Source: Patiriisocius marinistellae (lineage in GTDB: Bacteria; Bacteroidota; Bacteroidia; Flavobacteriales; Flavobacteriaceae). From it: 64,000 nt of DNA. Under the pieces are notes generated by a model. The model saw only the letters and a program-made list of their open reading frames with translations. It was not told the origin of the DNA and searched no databases. This document shows, one piece after another, positions 1 to 7,464 of this stretch (within the stretch, counting starts at the first letter, position 1; every line of letters begins with the position of its first letter). The position numbers and the translations under genes are program-made. Location of the stretch: positions 62,001 through 126,000 of the forward strand of contig NZ_BKCF01000001.1 in assembly GCF_009014635.1 (NCBI RefSeq), read 5' to 3'.

Positions 1-2886
1 AAAAACAGTAGGTTTTAACTCCTTCATGTATTTTTGCATTCCAGCGCTTTCATATTGAAATATCCCCACAGTTTCCCCTCGCTGGAACAACTCATACGTC
101 TTTACATCATCTAACGGAAATGTATCTGGGTCAAGTGTAATATTATGTTTGTGCTTTACAATTTTGACCGTATCTTTAATCAAAGTTAATGTTTTTAAGC
201 CCAAAAAATCCATTTTCAACAATCCCGCACTTTCTACTACAGAGTTATCAAATTGGGTTACATACAAATCACTATCCTTTGCAAGTGCTACAGGGACAAA
301 ATTTGTTATATCACTAGGGGTAATAATTACACCACAGGCATGAATTCCTGTATTTCTAACAGATCCTTCTAAAATTTTTGCTTGATTTATAGTTTCTGAA
401 GTTAAATCTGTACCCTCAGCAAGATTTATTAATTCTTGAACTTTAGGCAATTCATCACTTCTAAATTTTCTTCTTAGATCCTGTTCACTGAGTCCAAAAA
501 CCTTGTTTAGCTTAGTCATATTAGGAATCAACTTTGCTATTCTATCAGCATCAAATAATGGCAAGTCTAATACACGTGCAGTATCTCTAATTGCAGATTT
601 AGCCGCCATTGTACCGTACGTAATGATTTGAGCAACTTGATTACTACCATATTTATCTATCACATAATCCATTACACGACTACGACCTTCATCATCAAAA
701 TCAATATCAATATCAGGCATGCTCACACGATCTGGATTTAAAAAACGCTCAAAAAGCAAGTCATACTTTATTGGGTCAATATTGGTAATCCACAAACAAT
801 ACGCCACAACCGAACCTGCCGCCGAACCACGGCCGGGACCAACCGAAACATCCATATTACGAGCTTCTCTAATAAAATCTTCTGTAATTAGAAAGTAGCC
901 TGGGTAGCCCGTTTTTTCAATAACATCAAGCTCAAAGTCAAGCCGCTCTTTTATAGCTTGCAGCTCTTTTTGCTTTTCCTTTCTTAATTCTTCCTCAACG
1001 GTTTCATCTTCTGAAATTTTAAAAGCATCATACCTTTTTGCTGCGCCAACATATGTGAGGTGTCTTAAAAATTTATTCTCCCCTCTTTTTCCACCATCAA
1101 CATCATCTTCTGTAACTTTAAATTCATTGGGGATATCAAATTTTGGCAATAAGACATCCCGTGCTAAACTAAAGGGTTCCACCTTTTCAATTACACTACT
1201 AATATTTGCAATGGCATCTGGCAAGTCTTTAAACAATGCCTTCATTTCGGCTTGAGACTTAAAATAATATTCTTGGTTTGGTAAGCCATATCTATAACCA
1301 CGACCTCTACCTATAGGTGTTGCTTGCTTTTCTCCATCCTTTACACAAAGCAAAATATCATGTGCATTTGCACTTTCTTTTCCTATATAATACGTGTTAT
1401 TTGCTGCGACTAATTTTACATCATGCTTTCTAGAAAAATCTATTAACGTTTGATTTATTCGGTCCTCATCTTCTTGATTATGACGCATGATCTCAAGATA
1501 AAAATCGTTGCCAAATGCTTCTTTCCACCACAATAATGCTTCCTCAGCTTGATTTTCTCCTATATTTAAAATCTTACTTGAAACCTCTCCATATATACTT
1601 CCAGAAAGGACCATCACATCTTCTTTGTATTTTTTTATTACCTCACGATCTATGCGCGGCACATAATAAAAACCCTCTGTATATGCAATACTTGCCATCT
1701 TGGCCAAGTTATGATATCCATTTTTATTTTTTGCAATGAGCACAATTTGATAACCATTGTCCTTTTGAGTTTTATCGTTATGGTCATTGCAGACAAAAAA
1801 TTCGCAACCCACAACTGCCTTTAAATACTGCGGCTCCTCTGGTTTGTCTGGCATGACACCATCAAAATCTGTTGCAGTATCATCAAAGTCTTCATATTCT
1901 TTAAGTGCTATTTCATAAGCAGATTTTAAACTAGCGTTATGATTATTCACTGCGCGAGTAAAATGAAATGCTCCCATCATATTTCCAGTATCTGTAATTG
2001 CAACAGCTGGTTGCTTATCTGCAACAGCGGCATTCACCAAATCCTGAGTGGAAGAAGTTGACTGTAATATTGAATATTGAGAGTGGTTGTGCAAATGAGC
2101 GAAAGGTGCATCTTGCAACACCTCAAGGTTTTCCTTTATTTCTTCTTTAGATATTTCAACGGTTTGTTGAGACGCTTCTAATTGCTTTCTTATTTTCTCT
2201 GACGCCTTTTTTAAATTGATGTGTTTAAGACCAATCAGCTCAATTTCAACAGGATTTTCTCTACTAAAATTTTCAAAATAATCTGGCTGTACATCTAGTT
2301 CCTCTATAGTAAAAATTTGACGGCGAACTAGTTCTAAAAAACAACGCGTAGTTGCCTCCACATCTGCCGTTGCATTGTGCGCTTCTCCAAAAGGCTCTCC
2401 AAATAAATACTGGTGGAGCTCTGTCAAAGTAGGCAACTTAAATTTACCTCCACGTCCTCCGGGAATTTGACAAAGTGTTGCTGTTGTCTCTGTACACGTA
2501 TCTAAAACCTTAAAACTAGGTAAAACATTTTCTTGCCCCAATCGCAACAACTCCGCCCCCATTATATTTAAATCAAAACCTACATTTTGTCCAACGATAA
2601 ATTTGGTTTTTCCTAAAACTTCAATAAACTTTTCAACCATTGCCTCAAGTGTTACACCTTCGGCTTGGGCAAGTTCAGTTGAGATTCCGTGTATTTTTTC
2701 TGCATCAAAAGGAATATTAAAACCCTCTGGCTGCACTAGATAATCTTGACTTTCTACAACATTACCCATTGCATCATGCAATTGCCAAGCTATTTGAATA
2801 CACCTAGGCCAATTATCACTATCACTAAGTGGTGCATTCCAGTTGCGAGGGAGTCCAGTTGTTTCGGTGTCGAAGATTAAATACAT
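1..2886 (-). CDS. dnaE: DNA polymerase III alpha subunit with fused N-terminal DEDDh proofreading exonuclease (C-terminal part outside window)
   Basis: Replicative polymerase catalytic subunit; 962 codons are open from ATG at 2886 to the window edge, so the C-terminal part is missing. Residues 1-190 form a DnaQ-type exonuclease: D6 and E8 in DTETTG, D105 in the second motif, H170 and D175 in HNATAD. A PHP domain follows from about residue 262 (HLHNH), then the polymerase palm with GPGRGSAAGS and PDIDIDF (D725, D727). In the PHP domain several usual metal ligands look replaced: Q380 where His is common (NGYQIVL), and N497/Y499 where Asp/His are common (NNTYY). Seen: fusion and substitutions. 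Inferred: proofreading is done by the fused exonuclease and the PHP site is inactive. The family call is secure. Confidence 0.95.
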   Translation of the reverse strand, partial: MYLIFDTETTGLPRNWNAPLSDSDNWPRCIQIAWQLHDAMGNVVESQDYLVQPEGFNIPFDAEKIHGISTELAQAEGVTLEAMVEKFIEVLGKTKFIVGQNVGFDLNIMGAELLRLGQENVLPSFKVLDTCTETTATLCQIPGGRGGKFKLPTLTELHQYLFGEPFGEAHNATADVEATTRCFLELVRRQIFTIEELDVQPDYFENFSRENPVEIELIGLKHINLKKASEKIRKQLEASQQTVEISKEEIKENLEVLQDAPFAHLHNHSQYSILQSTSSTQDLVNAAVADKQPAVAITDTGNMMGAFHFTRAVNNHNASLKSAYEIALKEYEDFDDTATDFDGVMPDKPEEPQYLKAVVGCEFFVCNDHNDKTQKDNGYQIVLIAKNKNGYHNLAKMASIAYTEGFYYVPRIDREVIKKYKEDVMVLSGSIYGEVSSKILNIGENQAEEALLWWKEAFGNDFYLEIMRHNQEDEDRINQTLIDFSRKHDVKLVAANNTYYIGKESANAHDILLCVKDGEKQATPIGRGRGYRYGLPNQEYYFKSQAEMKALFKDLPDAIANISSVIEKVEPFSLARDVLLPKFDIPNEFKVTEDDVDGGKRGENKFLRHLTYVGAAKRYDAFKISEDETVEEELRKEKQKELQAIKERLDFELDVIEKTGYPGYFLITEDFIREARNMDVSVGPGRGSAAGSVVAYCLWITNIDPIKYDLLFERFLNPDRVSMPDIDIDFDDEGRSRVMDYVIDKYGSNQVAQIITYGTMAAKSAIRDTARVLDLPLFDADRIAKLIPNMTKLNKVFGLSEQDLRRKFRSDELPKVQELINLAEGTDLTSETINQAKILEGSVRNTGIHACGVIITPSDITNFVPVALAKDSDLYVTQFDNSVVESAGLLKMDFLGLKTLTLIKDTVKIVKHKHNITLDPDTFPLDDVKTYELFQRGETVGIFQYESAGMQKYMKELKPTVF

Positions 2887-2953
2887 GGTTCAATTGTGGA
2901 TTAAAAGTTCAGAATTATAAAATTCTAGAAATTAAAAAAATTCTAAATTATGG

Positions 2954-3037
2954 CTTCGGAAATGAGCTGTTCATCTTTGATATTGCTATAAAAATAGCAT
3001 CAAACTAGATATTACAAATGCATGGGAATTTCCGAAG
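2954..3037. repeat. Inverted pair of the CTTCGGAAAT motif with inner hairpin
   Basis: The two arms are perfect 10-base complements, 64 bases apart. The interior can fold by itself. The same arrangement recurs at 14232-14392 and, with one mismatch, at 32555-32683. Confidence 0.6.
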
Positions 3038-3150
3038 TAAAAATAGAAAAAATCATCCCAAAACTGTAGTTGATTTTATAATGAGTTGTTCACATTTAGA
3101 AAATGAAAATATTCAATTAATACGAAATTAATAATTTTGTTTTAAAGCAA

Positions 3151-3187
3151 AAAAAAGCACAGTTTAATAGTTTTAAACTGTGCTTTT
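3151..3187 (-). terminator. Rho-independent terminator of the first DUF2383 gene
   Basis: A stem of about 13 bp (AAGCACAGTTTAA with its complement) is followed on the minus strand by a run of T, just after the stop codon at 3205. Confidence 0.85.
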
Positions 3188-3204
3188 ATATACGTATTGT
3201 AAAA

Positions 3205-3660
3205 TTATTCTTTTCCAGCCCAAGCATCAAGTGATCTTGCACTTGCTAGCGCTTCTTGAATACTACTCACTTGTTTTTGAATTAGCTTTTGCGTTGTTGG
3301 CGCCAATGTAGCTTCTTTTAAAATCTCCTGGTACTCTGCTACTGCAGCTTCTTCTCCACGAACGACCTCTTCTAACATAGCTTTATTATCAGTGCCAGAA
3401 AAAGTGTCTTTAATACTCATCCATGTGCGGTGCGCATCTCCTTTTAAACTAGTCCCCTTATCAACGTCTCCACCAACTCCCTTAATTTCTGCTTTTAAGG
3501 AATGTCCAAAATCGTAGCGATTTTGAGCTTGAGATTGAAAATAAGATTTTAACTGCGTTCCTTCTACAAGTTCAGCTGCTTTTTTATATCCTGCTTCAGC
3601 ATCATAATTTTTAGTCAGCAATTCGTTTAATTGATTGGTTAATTTTTTTACATTATCCAT
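3205..3660 (-). CDS. PA2169 family four-helix-bundle protein (DUF2383)
   Basis: A 151-residue protein with a ferritin-like helical-bundle pattern: NELLTKNYDAEAGYKKAAEL near the N terminus, then QNRYDFGHSLKAEI and GDAHRTWMSIKD. I place the start at ATG 3660 (MDNVKKL) because the longer open frame adds a hydrophobic, non-homologous stretch, and the neighbouring paralogue aligns only from here. Family members are small stress-associated cytosolic proteins; their biochemical activity is not established. It is one of two adjacent paralogues, each with its own promoter and terminator. Upstream lie four TTAAC repeats (3758-3793), which suggests shared control. Confidence 0.88.
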   Translation of the reverse strand: MDNVKKLTNQLNELLTKNYDAEAGYKKAAELVEGTQLKSYFQSQAQNRYDFGHSLKAEIKGVGGDVDKGTSLKGDAHRTWMSIKDTFSGTDNKAMLEEVVRGEEAAVAEYQEILKEATLAPTTQKLIQKQVSSIQEALASARSLDAWAGKE

Positions 3661-3721
3661 AGTTTCTTTTTTTAGTTTGAGACATTTTTCACTTGTGAAG
3701 AGCTGCCTCTTTATTACATTA

Positions 3722-3752
3722 TAAATATACAGTTGAAATAAACAATAAAAAA
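3722..3752 (-). promoter_or_regulatory. Putative promoter of the first DUF2383 gene
   Basis: On the minus strand TTTT, a 19-base spacer and TATATTTA resemble the Bacteroidetes -33/-7 pair (TTTG, TAnnTTTG). It lies just downstream of the TTAAC array. Confidence 0.45.
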
Positions 3753-3757
3753 TCACT

Positions 3758-3793
3758 TTAACCACGTCTTAACTTCTATTAACACAGTTTAAC
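3758..3793 (-). promoter_or_regulatory. Four-copy TTAAC operator array (copy A)
   Basis: TTAAC starts at 3758, 3769, 3779 and 3789 (spacing 11, 10, 10), that is, GTTAA direct repeats about one helical turn apart when read toward the gene. The last repeat ends about 5 bases before the putative -33 box. Identical spacing is seen at 4442-4477. Confidence 0.65.
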
Positions 3794-3805
3794 GCATCTA
3801 TAAAT

Positions 3806-3840
3806 AAAAGAGACCAAATATTACATATTTGGTCTCTTTT
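3806..3840 (-). terminator. Terminator of the second DUF2383 gene
   Basis: A perfect 15-bp stem (AAAAGAGACCAAATA with its complement) has a 5-base loop and is T-rich on the minus-strand 3' side. It separates the two paralogues. Confidence 0.85.
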
Positions 3841-3873
3841 ATTGATTAACTTTATGTGATTGATGTTTGAAAT

Positions 3874-4332
3874 TTACGCCATAACTACTTCAAAATTTTG
3901 CGCATTTCGTAAAGCATTTTCAATCTGAGTTACTTGCTTAGTAATTAATGTTGCGGTTGAGGGCGGCAACGTTGTGTCATTAATAATTTCGCGGTATTCG
4001 CTAATCGTAGCTTTCTCTCCTTTTTTTACCTCTGTTAAGATTGTTCCTTCATTCTTAGAAGTAAAGGCGCTCTTCATTCCCATCCAAGCTCTATGAGCAT
4101 CACCTGTGAAGCTTGTACCTTTATCTGGATTTTCGCCATAGTTTTTAATTTCAGATTTTAGCTCGTGACCAAAATCGTATCGCTTTTGAGCTTCAGCTTC
4201 AAAAAATCTTTTAAGTTTTGGATTATCCACAATTTCAGCTGCTTTTTTGTAACCTGCTTCAGCGTCGTAATTTTTAGTTAATAATTCATTTAAATTTTTA
4301 GACATTTCTTCTGTATACTTCATCTTCTTCAT
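3874..4332 (-). CDS. PA2169 family four-helix-bundle protein (DUF2383), second paralogue
   Basis: A 152-residue paralogue of the gene at 3205-3660, sharing NELLTKNYDAEAGYKKAAE, QKRYDFGHELKSEI and GDAHRAWMGMK. The open frame extends further upstream, but those residues do not match the paralogue. Plausible starts are ATG 4332 (MKKMKYTEEM), 4323 or 4305; I chose 4332 with low certainty. The pair looks like a local duplication. Both copies kept the upstream array of four TTAAC repeats with the same spacing, so both coding and control sequence appear retained. Function of the family is unknown; a stress-response role is inference. Confidence 0.87.
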   Translation of the reverse strand: MKKMKYTEEMSKNLNELLTKNYDAEAGYKKAAEIVDNPKLKRFFEAEAQKRYDFGHELKSEIKNYGENPDKGTSFTGDAHRAWMGMKSAFTSKNEGTILTEVKKGEKATISEYREIINDTTLPPSTATLITKQVTQIENALRNAQNFEVVMA

Positions 4333-4410
4333 TATGTTTAAAATTATGCAGAAATAAAATTTACTAATCGAAGTTACATTTCTGCTTTGCATTATTCGAT
4401 ATACCTTAAT

Positions 4411-4439
4411 ATACCATTATTAAAGAGGATATACCAAAT
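4411..4439 (-). promoter_or_regulatory. Putative promoter of the second DUF2383 gene
   Basis: On the minus strand TTTG, a 21-base spacer and TATATTAA fit the Bacteroidetes -33/-7 layout loosely at -7. The TTAAC array ends 3 bases before TTTG. Confidence 0.5.
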
Positions 4440-4441
4440 AA

Positions 4442-4477
4442 TTAACCCAAGCTTAACGCGGTTTAACAACCTTTAAC
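4442..4477 (-). promoter_or_regulatory. Four-copy TTAAC operator array (copy B)
   Basis: TTAAC starts at 4442, 4453, 4463 and 4473 (spacing 11, 10, 10), the same as the array before the neighbouring paralogue. An additional inverted repeat CCCAAGC / GCTTGGG (about 4446-4489) spans it. Confidence 0.65.
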
Positions 4478-4518
4478 GTCACGCTTGGGATAAGAATAAT
4501 ACTGCTAATTTTTTTAAC

Positions 4519-5361
4519 TTATTGATAGGTTACGTCAAAATTACCAATGGTAATTTCTTCAATGCCAGTATTAAAAGTAAAGTTGGCTCTAATTAAGTTT
4601 GAGGTTTGATTATGTATTGAAATAAAAATCGCTCCTGTTTGAGCTTCTCTAGTTTCACCTGTAGCTAAGTCTGTATACGAAGCTAAGAAATTATCTTCTG
4701 GAAGAGAAACACTACCTTCTAGCACATTTATAGGAAGTCTTACTTGTATTTCTTCATCAGCATCTGTCGCTGTGACTACAATTTGGTTTTGAAATATTAC
4801 TGCCATAACGCAAAGATTTGCAGACGTACTTATAGGCTCTCCATCAACATTAGCTACAAATGTTCCTGCATTACACGGTCCCGCAGGAAGGGTTGGATCT
4901 ACTATAATAGGTTCAATTTCCTGAGCAAAAGGAACTTGAAAAAAGACCCCGTTTTTTACAACAATACTATCAAGGCCAGTTTGAATTGCCTTGTAATTAA
5001 AATTTCCTGAAATATAACTTTCTTCGACGTTTAACTCTGTTACAACAACTTGACCCTCTCCATTAGGGTTTGTAAAATAGCTGTTGCCATTTTTATCACT
5101 AAAAGTTGCAGTGTTCAAGGAAGCTCCTCCTAAATTATAAACGCCCGGCGTCCCTGCTGTAATATTTATTTTCAATGCCTCAAGCTGTGTAAGCCCTTCT
5201 ATTAAAAATGCACCATCCAGCTTTCTAGTTGCATTTACACCTGTTGCTCTATATAGTTCATTATTAACAAATCCTTGAATTGCAGGACTATAATCTTGTA
5301 TGTCTTCTGCACAAGAAAAAACAAAAATTGTTGCAACTAACAGTAAAAAAACTTTTCTCAT
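4519..5361 (-). CDS. Lipoprotein, DUF6252-like
   Basis: A 280-residue protein with a lipoprotein signal (MRKVFLLLVATIFVFSC, lipid-bearing Cys at about residue 17). The rest is beta-rich with repeated short strands. The stretch around TFSDKNGNSYF and SYISGNFNYKA resembles Flavobacteria lipoproteins annotated DUF6252. Probably attached to the outer membrane or periplasmic face; no enzymatic motif is visible. It stands alone, divergent from rpsP. The family match is from memory of the pattern and is moderate. Confidence 0.65.
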   Translation of the reverse strand: MRKVFLLLVATIFVFSCAEDIQDYSPAIQGFVNNELYRATGVNATRKLDGAFLIEGLTQLEALKINITAGTPGVYNLGGASLNTATFSDKNGNSYFTNPNGEGQVVVTELNVEESYISGNFNYKAIQTGLDSIVVKNGVFFQVPFAQEIEPIIVDPTLPAGPCNAGTFVANVDGEPISTSANLCVMAVIFQNQIVVTATDADEEIQVRLPINVLEGSVSLPEDNFLASYTDLATGETREAQTGAIFISIHNQTSNLIRANFTFNTGIEEITIGNFDVTYQ

Positions 5362-5431
5362 AGCTTAAAATAGGGGGTGACAAATGTATAAAAATTAATA
5401 CAAACACTTGAGTTACAAATATATTTTACAG

Positions 5432-5439
5432 TATCTTTG
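5432..5439 (+). promoter_or_regulatory. Promoter -7 box of rpsP-rimM
   Basis: TATCTTTG matches TAnnTTTG, with TTG at 5408-5410, 21 bases upstream. It implies a leader of about 110 bases before rpsP. Confidence 0.65.
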
Positions 5440-5445
5440 CAGACC

Positions 5446-5556
5446 CAAAAACAGAGAACCATTATTTGGGAATCACAATTGTTATGTATAACACTAGAGT
5501 GATCATAGGTTTTCAACAAATTAGAACCGGAGTCGCGTACTCCAAAAATTAATTAT
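5446..5556 (+). promoter_or_regulatory. Long structured leader of rpsP
   Basis: Between promoter and start codon lie three possible hairpins: CCCAAA..TTTGGG, the palindrome TGTTATGTATAACA, and GGAGT-CGCGT-ACTCC at 5529-5543 just before the AT-rich start region. This could be an autoregulatory ribosomal-protein leader; structure is visible, function is inferred. Confidence 0.35.
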
Positions 5557-6063
5557 ATGCCTGTTAAAATTAGATTACAGAGACACGGTAAAAAAGGAAA
5601 ACCTTTTTACTGGATCGTAGCGGCAGATGCTCGCTCAAAAAGAGATGGTAAATACCTTGAAAAATTAGGTACTTATAATCCAAACATGAACCCAGCACAA
5701 ATCAATCTTGATATTGATGGTGCGGTTAAATGGCTTCAAAATGGAGCACAACCTACTGATACCGCAAGAGCAATCTTGTCTTATAGAGGTGTAATGATGA
5801 AAAATCACCTTGCTGGTGGTGTACGTAAAGGTGCATTCACTGAGGAGCAGGCTGAAGAAAAATTTAACGCTTGGTTAGAAGAAAAGTCTAAAGCTGTTGA
5901 CGGTAAGAAAACTAAACTTGCTGACGCTAAAGACAAAGCAAAAGCTGATGCTCTTGCTGCTGAAAAAGCAACAAACGAAGCCCGTATTGCTGCAAACGCT
6001 CCTGTAGTTGAAGAAGCTGTTGAAGTTGCCGGTGATGCTGACGCAAGTAAAGAAGAAGAATAA
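5557..6063 (+). CDS. rpsP: 30S ribosomal protein S16
   Basis: Small-subunit ribosomal protein needed for 30S assembly. The N-terminal 80 residues are a canonical S16 (MPVKIRLQRHGKKGKPFYWI, then LGTYNP). At 168 residues it is about twice the length of E. coli S16: the C-terminal half (from about residue 85) is a low-complexity Ala/Lys/Glu-rich tail, an extension common in Bacteroidetes. It is first in a two-gene operon with rimM, 12 bases downstream, the usual processing-factor pairing. Identification is certain. Confidence 0.98.
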   Translation: MPVKIRLQRHGKKGKPFYWIVAADARSKRDGKYLEKLGTYNPNMNPAQINLDIDGAVKWLQNGAQPTDTARAILSYRGVMMKNHLAGGVRKGAFTEEQAEEKFNAWLEEKSKAVDGKKTKLADAKDKAKADALAAEKATNEARIAANAPVVEEAVEVAGDADASKEEE

Positions 6064-6075
6064 AACTGAAGACTA

Positions 6076-6600
6076 ATGCAAAAGGAAGACTGTTTCTTTG
6101 TTGGCAAGGTCGTTAAAAAATACAGTTTTAAAGGTGAGTTACTAGTTAAACTAGATACAGACGAACCCGAATTATTTTTAGAAATGGAATCGGTTTTTGT
6201 GGAACAACACAAAAACTTGATTCCATTTTTTATTGAAAGTAGCTCATTACATAAATCTACACTGTTAAGAGTTCAATTTGAGGACGTCTATGATGAAGCT
6301 ACCGCAGACACCCTCTTAGGCACAGAATTATTTTTACCCCTTTCATTTCTTCCACCACTTACTGGAACAAAATTTTATTACCACGAAGTTATAGGGTTTA
6401 CAATAAGGGACAAGGCTTATGGGAACGCTGGGACTATCTCACATATAAATGACCATACTGCACAGCACTTATTTGTATCTATCCTTAACGGAAACGAGGT
6501 GCTAATTCCTATTAGTGACGAATTCATTAAAGAGATTGACCGGGAAAACAAAGTGATTATTATGGATTTACCTGAAGGGTTAATTGATCTTTACTTGTAA
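6076..6600 (+). CDS. rimM: 16S rRNA processing protein RimM
   Basis: Ribosome maturation factor acting on the 30S head together with S19. At 174 residues it has the expected length. The N-terminal beta-barrel begins with CFFVGKVVKKYSFKGELLVK, and the C-terminal PRC-barrel carries YYHEVIGFTI and ends with MDLPEGLIDLYL, the typical RimM ending. It sits directly behind rpsP. trmD, which follows rimM in many bacteria, is not here. Confidence 0.97.
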   Translation: MQKEDCFFVGKVVKKYSFKGELLVKLDTDEPELFLEMESVFVEQHKNLIPFFIESSSLHKSTLLRVQFEDVYDEATADTLLGTELFLPLSFLPPLTGTKFYYHEVIGFTIRDKAYGNAGTISHINDHTAQHLFVSILNGNEVLIPISDEFIKEIDRENKVIIMDLPEGLIDLYL

Positions 6601-6638
6601 TCAATAATTAAACGTATTAAATTGTAGTATTTATTTTT

Positions 6639-6648
6639 CTTCGGAAAT
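6639..6648 (+). repeat. CTTCGGAAAT motif copy
   Basis: A single intergenic copy between rimM and trmN6. See the window-wide finding. Confidence 0.6.
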
Positions 6649-6685
6649 AGTAGTCAATTAAAATTCAATCTTCTCATTAAGCTTT

Positions 6686-7414
6686 ATGAGTCAACCATTT
6701 AAATTTAAGCAATTTTCGGTCTCACAGAATCGCTGTGCTATGAAAATAGGAACTGATGGGGTTTTGCTCGGCGCTTGGACTTCTATTGAACAACAACCGC
6801 AAACTATTCTTGATATTGGCAGTGGAACTGGGGTTATTGCACTACAACTTGCCCAACGCAGCTTTGCCGAAACTATTGACGCTATCGAAATAGATAGCAA
6901 TGCTTTTGAACAATGCACAGAGAATTTTGAAAACTCACCTTGGGGAGATCGCCTGTATTGTTATCACGCTTCCATTCAAGAATTTACCCAAGAAATTGTT
7001 GAAGAAAATGATTTTGAAGGATATGATTTAATTGTTTCAAATCCTCCATTTTATACAGATGACTATAAATCTGAAAACAAGGAAAGAGATATAGCGAGAT
7101 TTGAGGATTCCTTACCTTTTCAGCATTTATTGGTTTGCGCTTCGAATTTACTTACAGAAGACGGGGTTTTTTCTGTTGTTCTTCCTAAAAAAGAAGAAAA
7201 TTCATTCATTACTTTGGCCGCAACGGTTGGTTTATTTCCTAAGAGAATATGCAACATACGCGGCACTGAAACTTCTGCAGTAAAAAGAAGTTTAATGGAA
7301 TTTACATTTCAGCAGAAAAAAATAGAAAATGAATCACTTGTCATTGAAAAAGAACGACATGATTATACCGAAGAATACATTGGTCTCTTGAAAGATTTCT
7401 ATCTTAAAATGTAG
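6686..7414 (+). CDS. trmN6: tRNA1(Val) (adenine37-N6)-methyltransferase
   Basis: Class I SAM-dependent methyltransferase of 242 residues. The SAM-binding loop DIGSGTGVIALQLA (about residues 43-56) and the N6-adenine motif NPPF (in LIVSNPPFYTDDY, about residues 116-119) are both present. The N terminus (FKFKQFSVSQNRCAMKIGTD) is characteristic of the YfiC/TrmN6 group, which modifies A37 of tRNA-Val. Probably its own unit, with 85 bases separating it from rimM. Confidence 0.9.
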   Translation: MSQPFKFKQFSVSQNRCAMKIGTDGVLLGAWTSIEQQPQTILDIGSGTGVIALQLAQRSFAETIDAIEIDSNAFEQCTENFENSPWGDRLYCYHASIQEFTQEIVEENDFEGYDLIVSNPPFYTDDYKSENKERDIARFEDSLPFQHLLVCASNLLTEDGVFSVVLPKKEENSFITLAATVGLFPKRICNIRGTETSAVKRSLMEFTFQQKKIENESLVIEKERHDYTEEYIGLLKDFYLKM

Positions 7415-7434
7415 GAAACTAATGGTGTGATATT

Positions 7435-7442
7435 TACCTTTA
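7435..7442 (+). promoter_or_regulatory. Putative -7 box of the acyl-CoA dehydrogenase gene
   Basis: TACCTTTA is close to TAnnTTTG, 22 bases before the start codon. Confidence 0.4.
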
Positions 7443-7464
7443 CATTACAATTAAAAATTACACG

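Larger units (their letters stand above)
2887..3204. other. Intergenic region with inverted CTTCGGAAAT pair
   Basis: No gene seen in 318 bases. It holds CTTCGGAAAT at 2954-2963 and its reverse complement at 3028-3037, enclosing an imperfect hairpin (TTTGAT..GCTAT with ATAGCATCAAA). Further right is the terminator of the next gene. Confidence 0.6.

Noticed and set aside
1055-1739. Open frames on the plus strand in the dnaE region
   Set aside because: They run antisense to the intact dnaE frame and have no family resemblance.
3661-3765. Upstream extension of the first DUF2383 frame
   Set aside because: It would read through the promoter region, and the paralogue does not share it.
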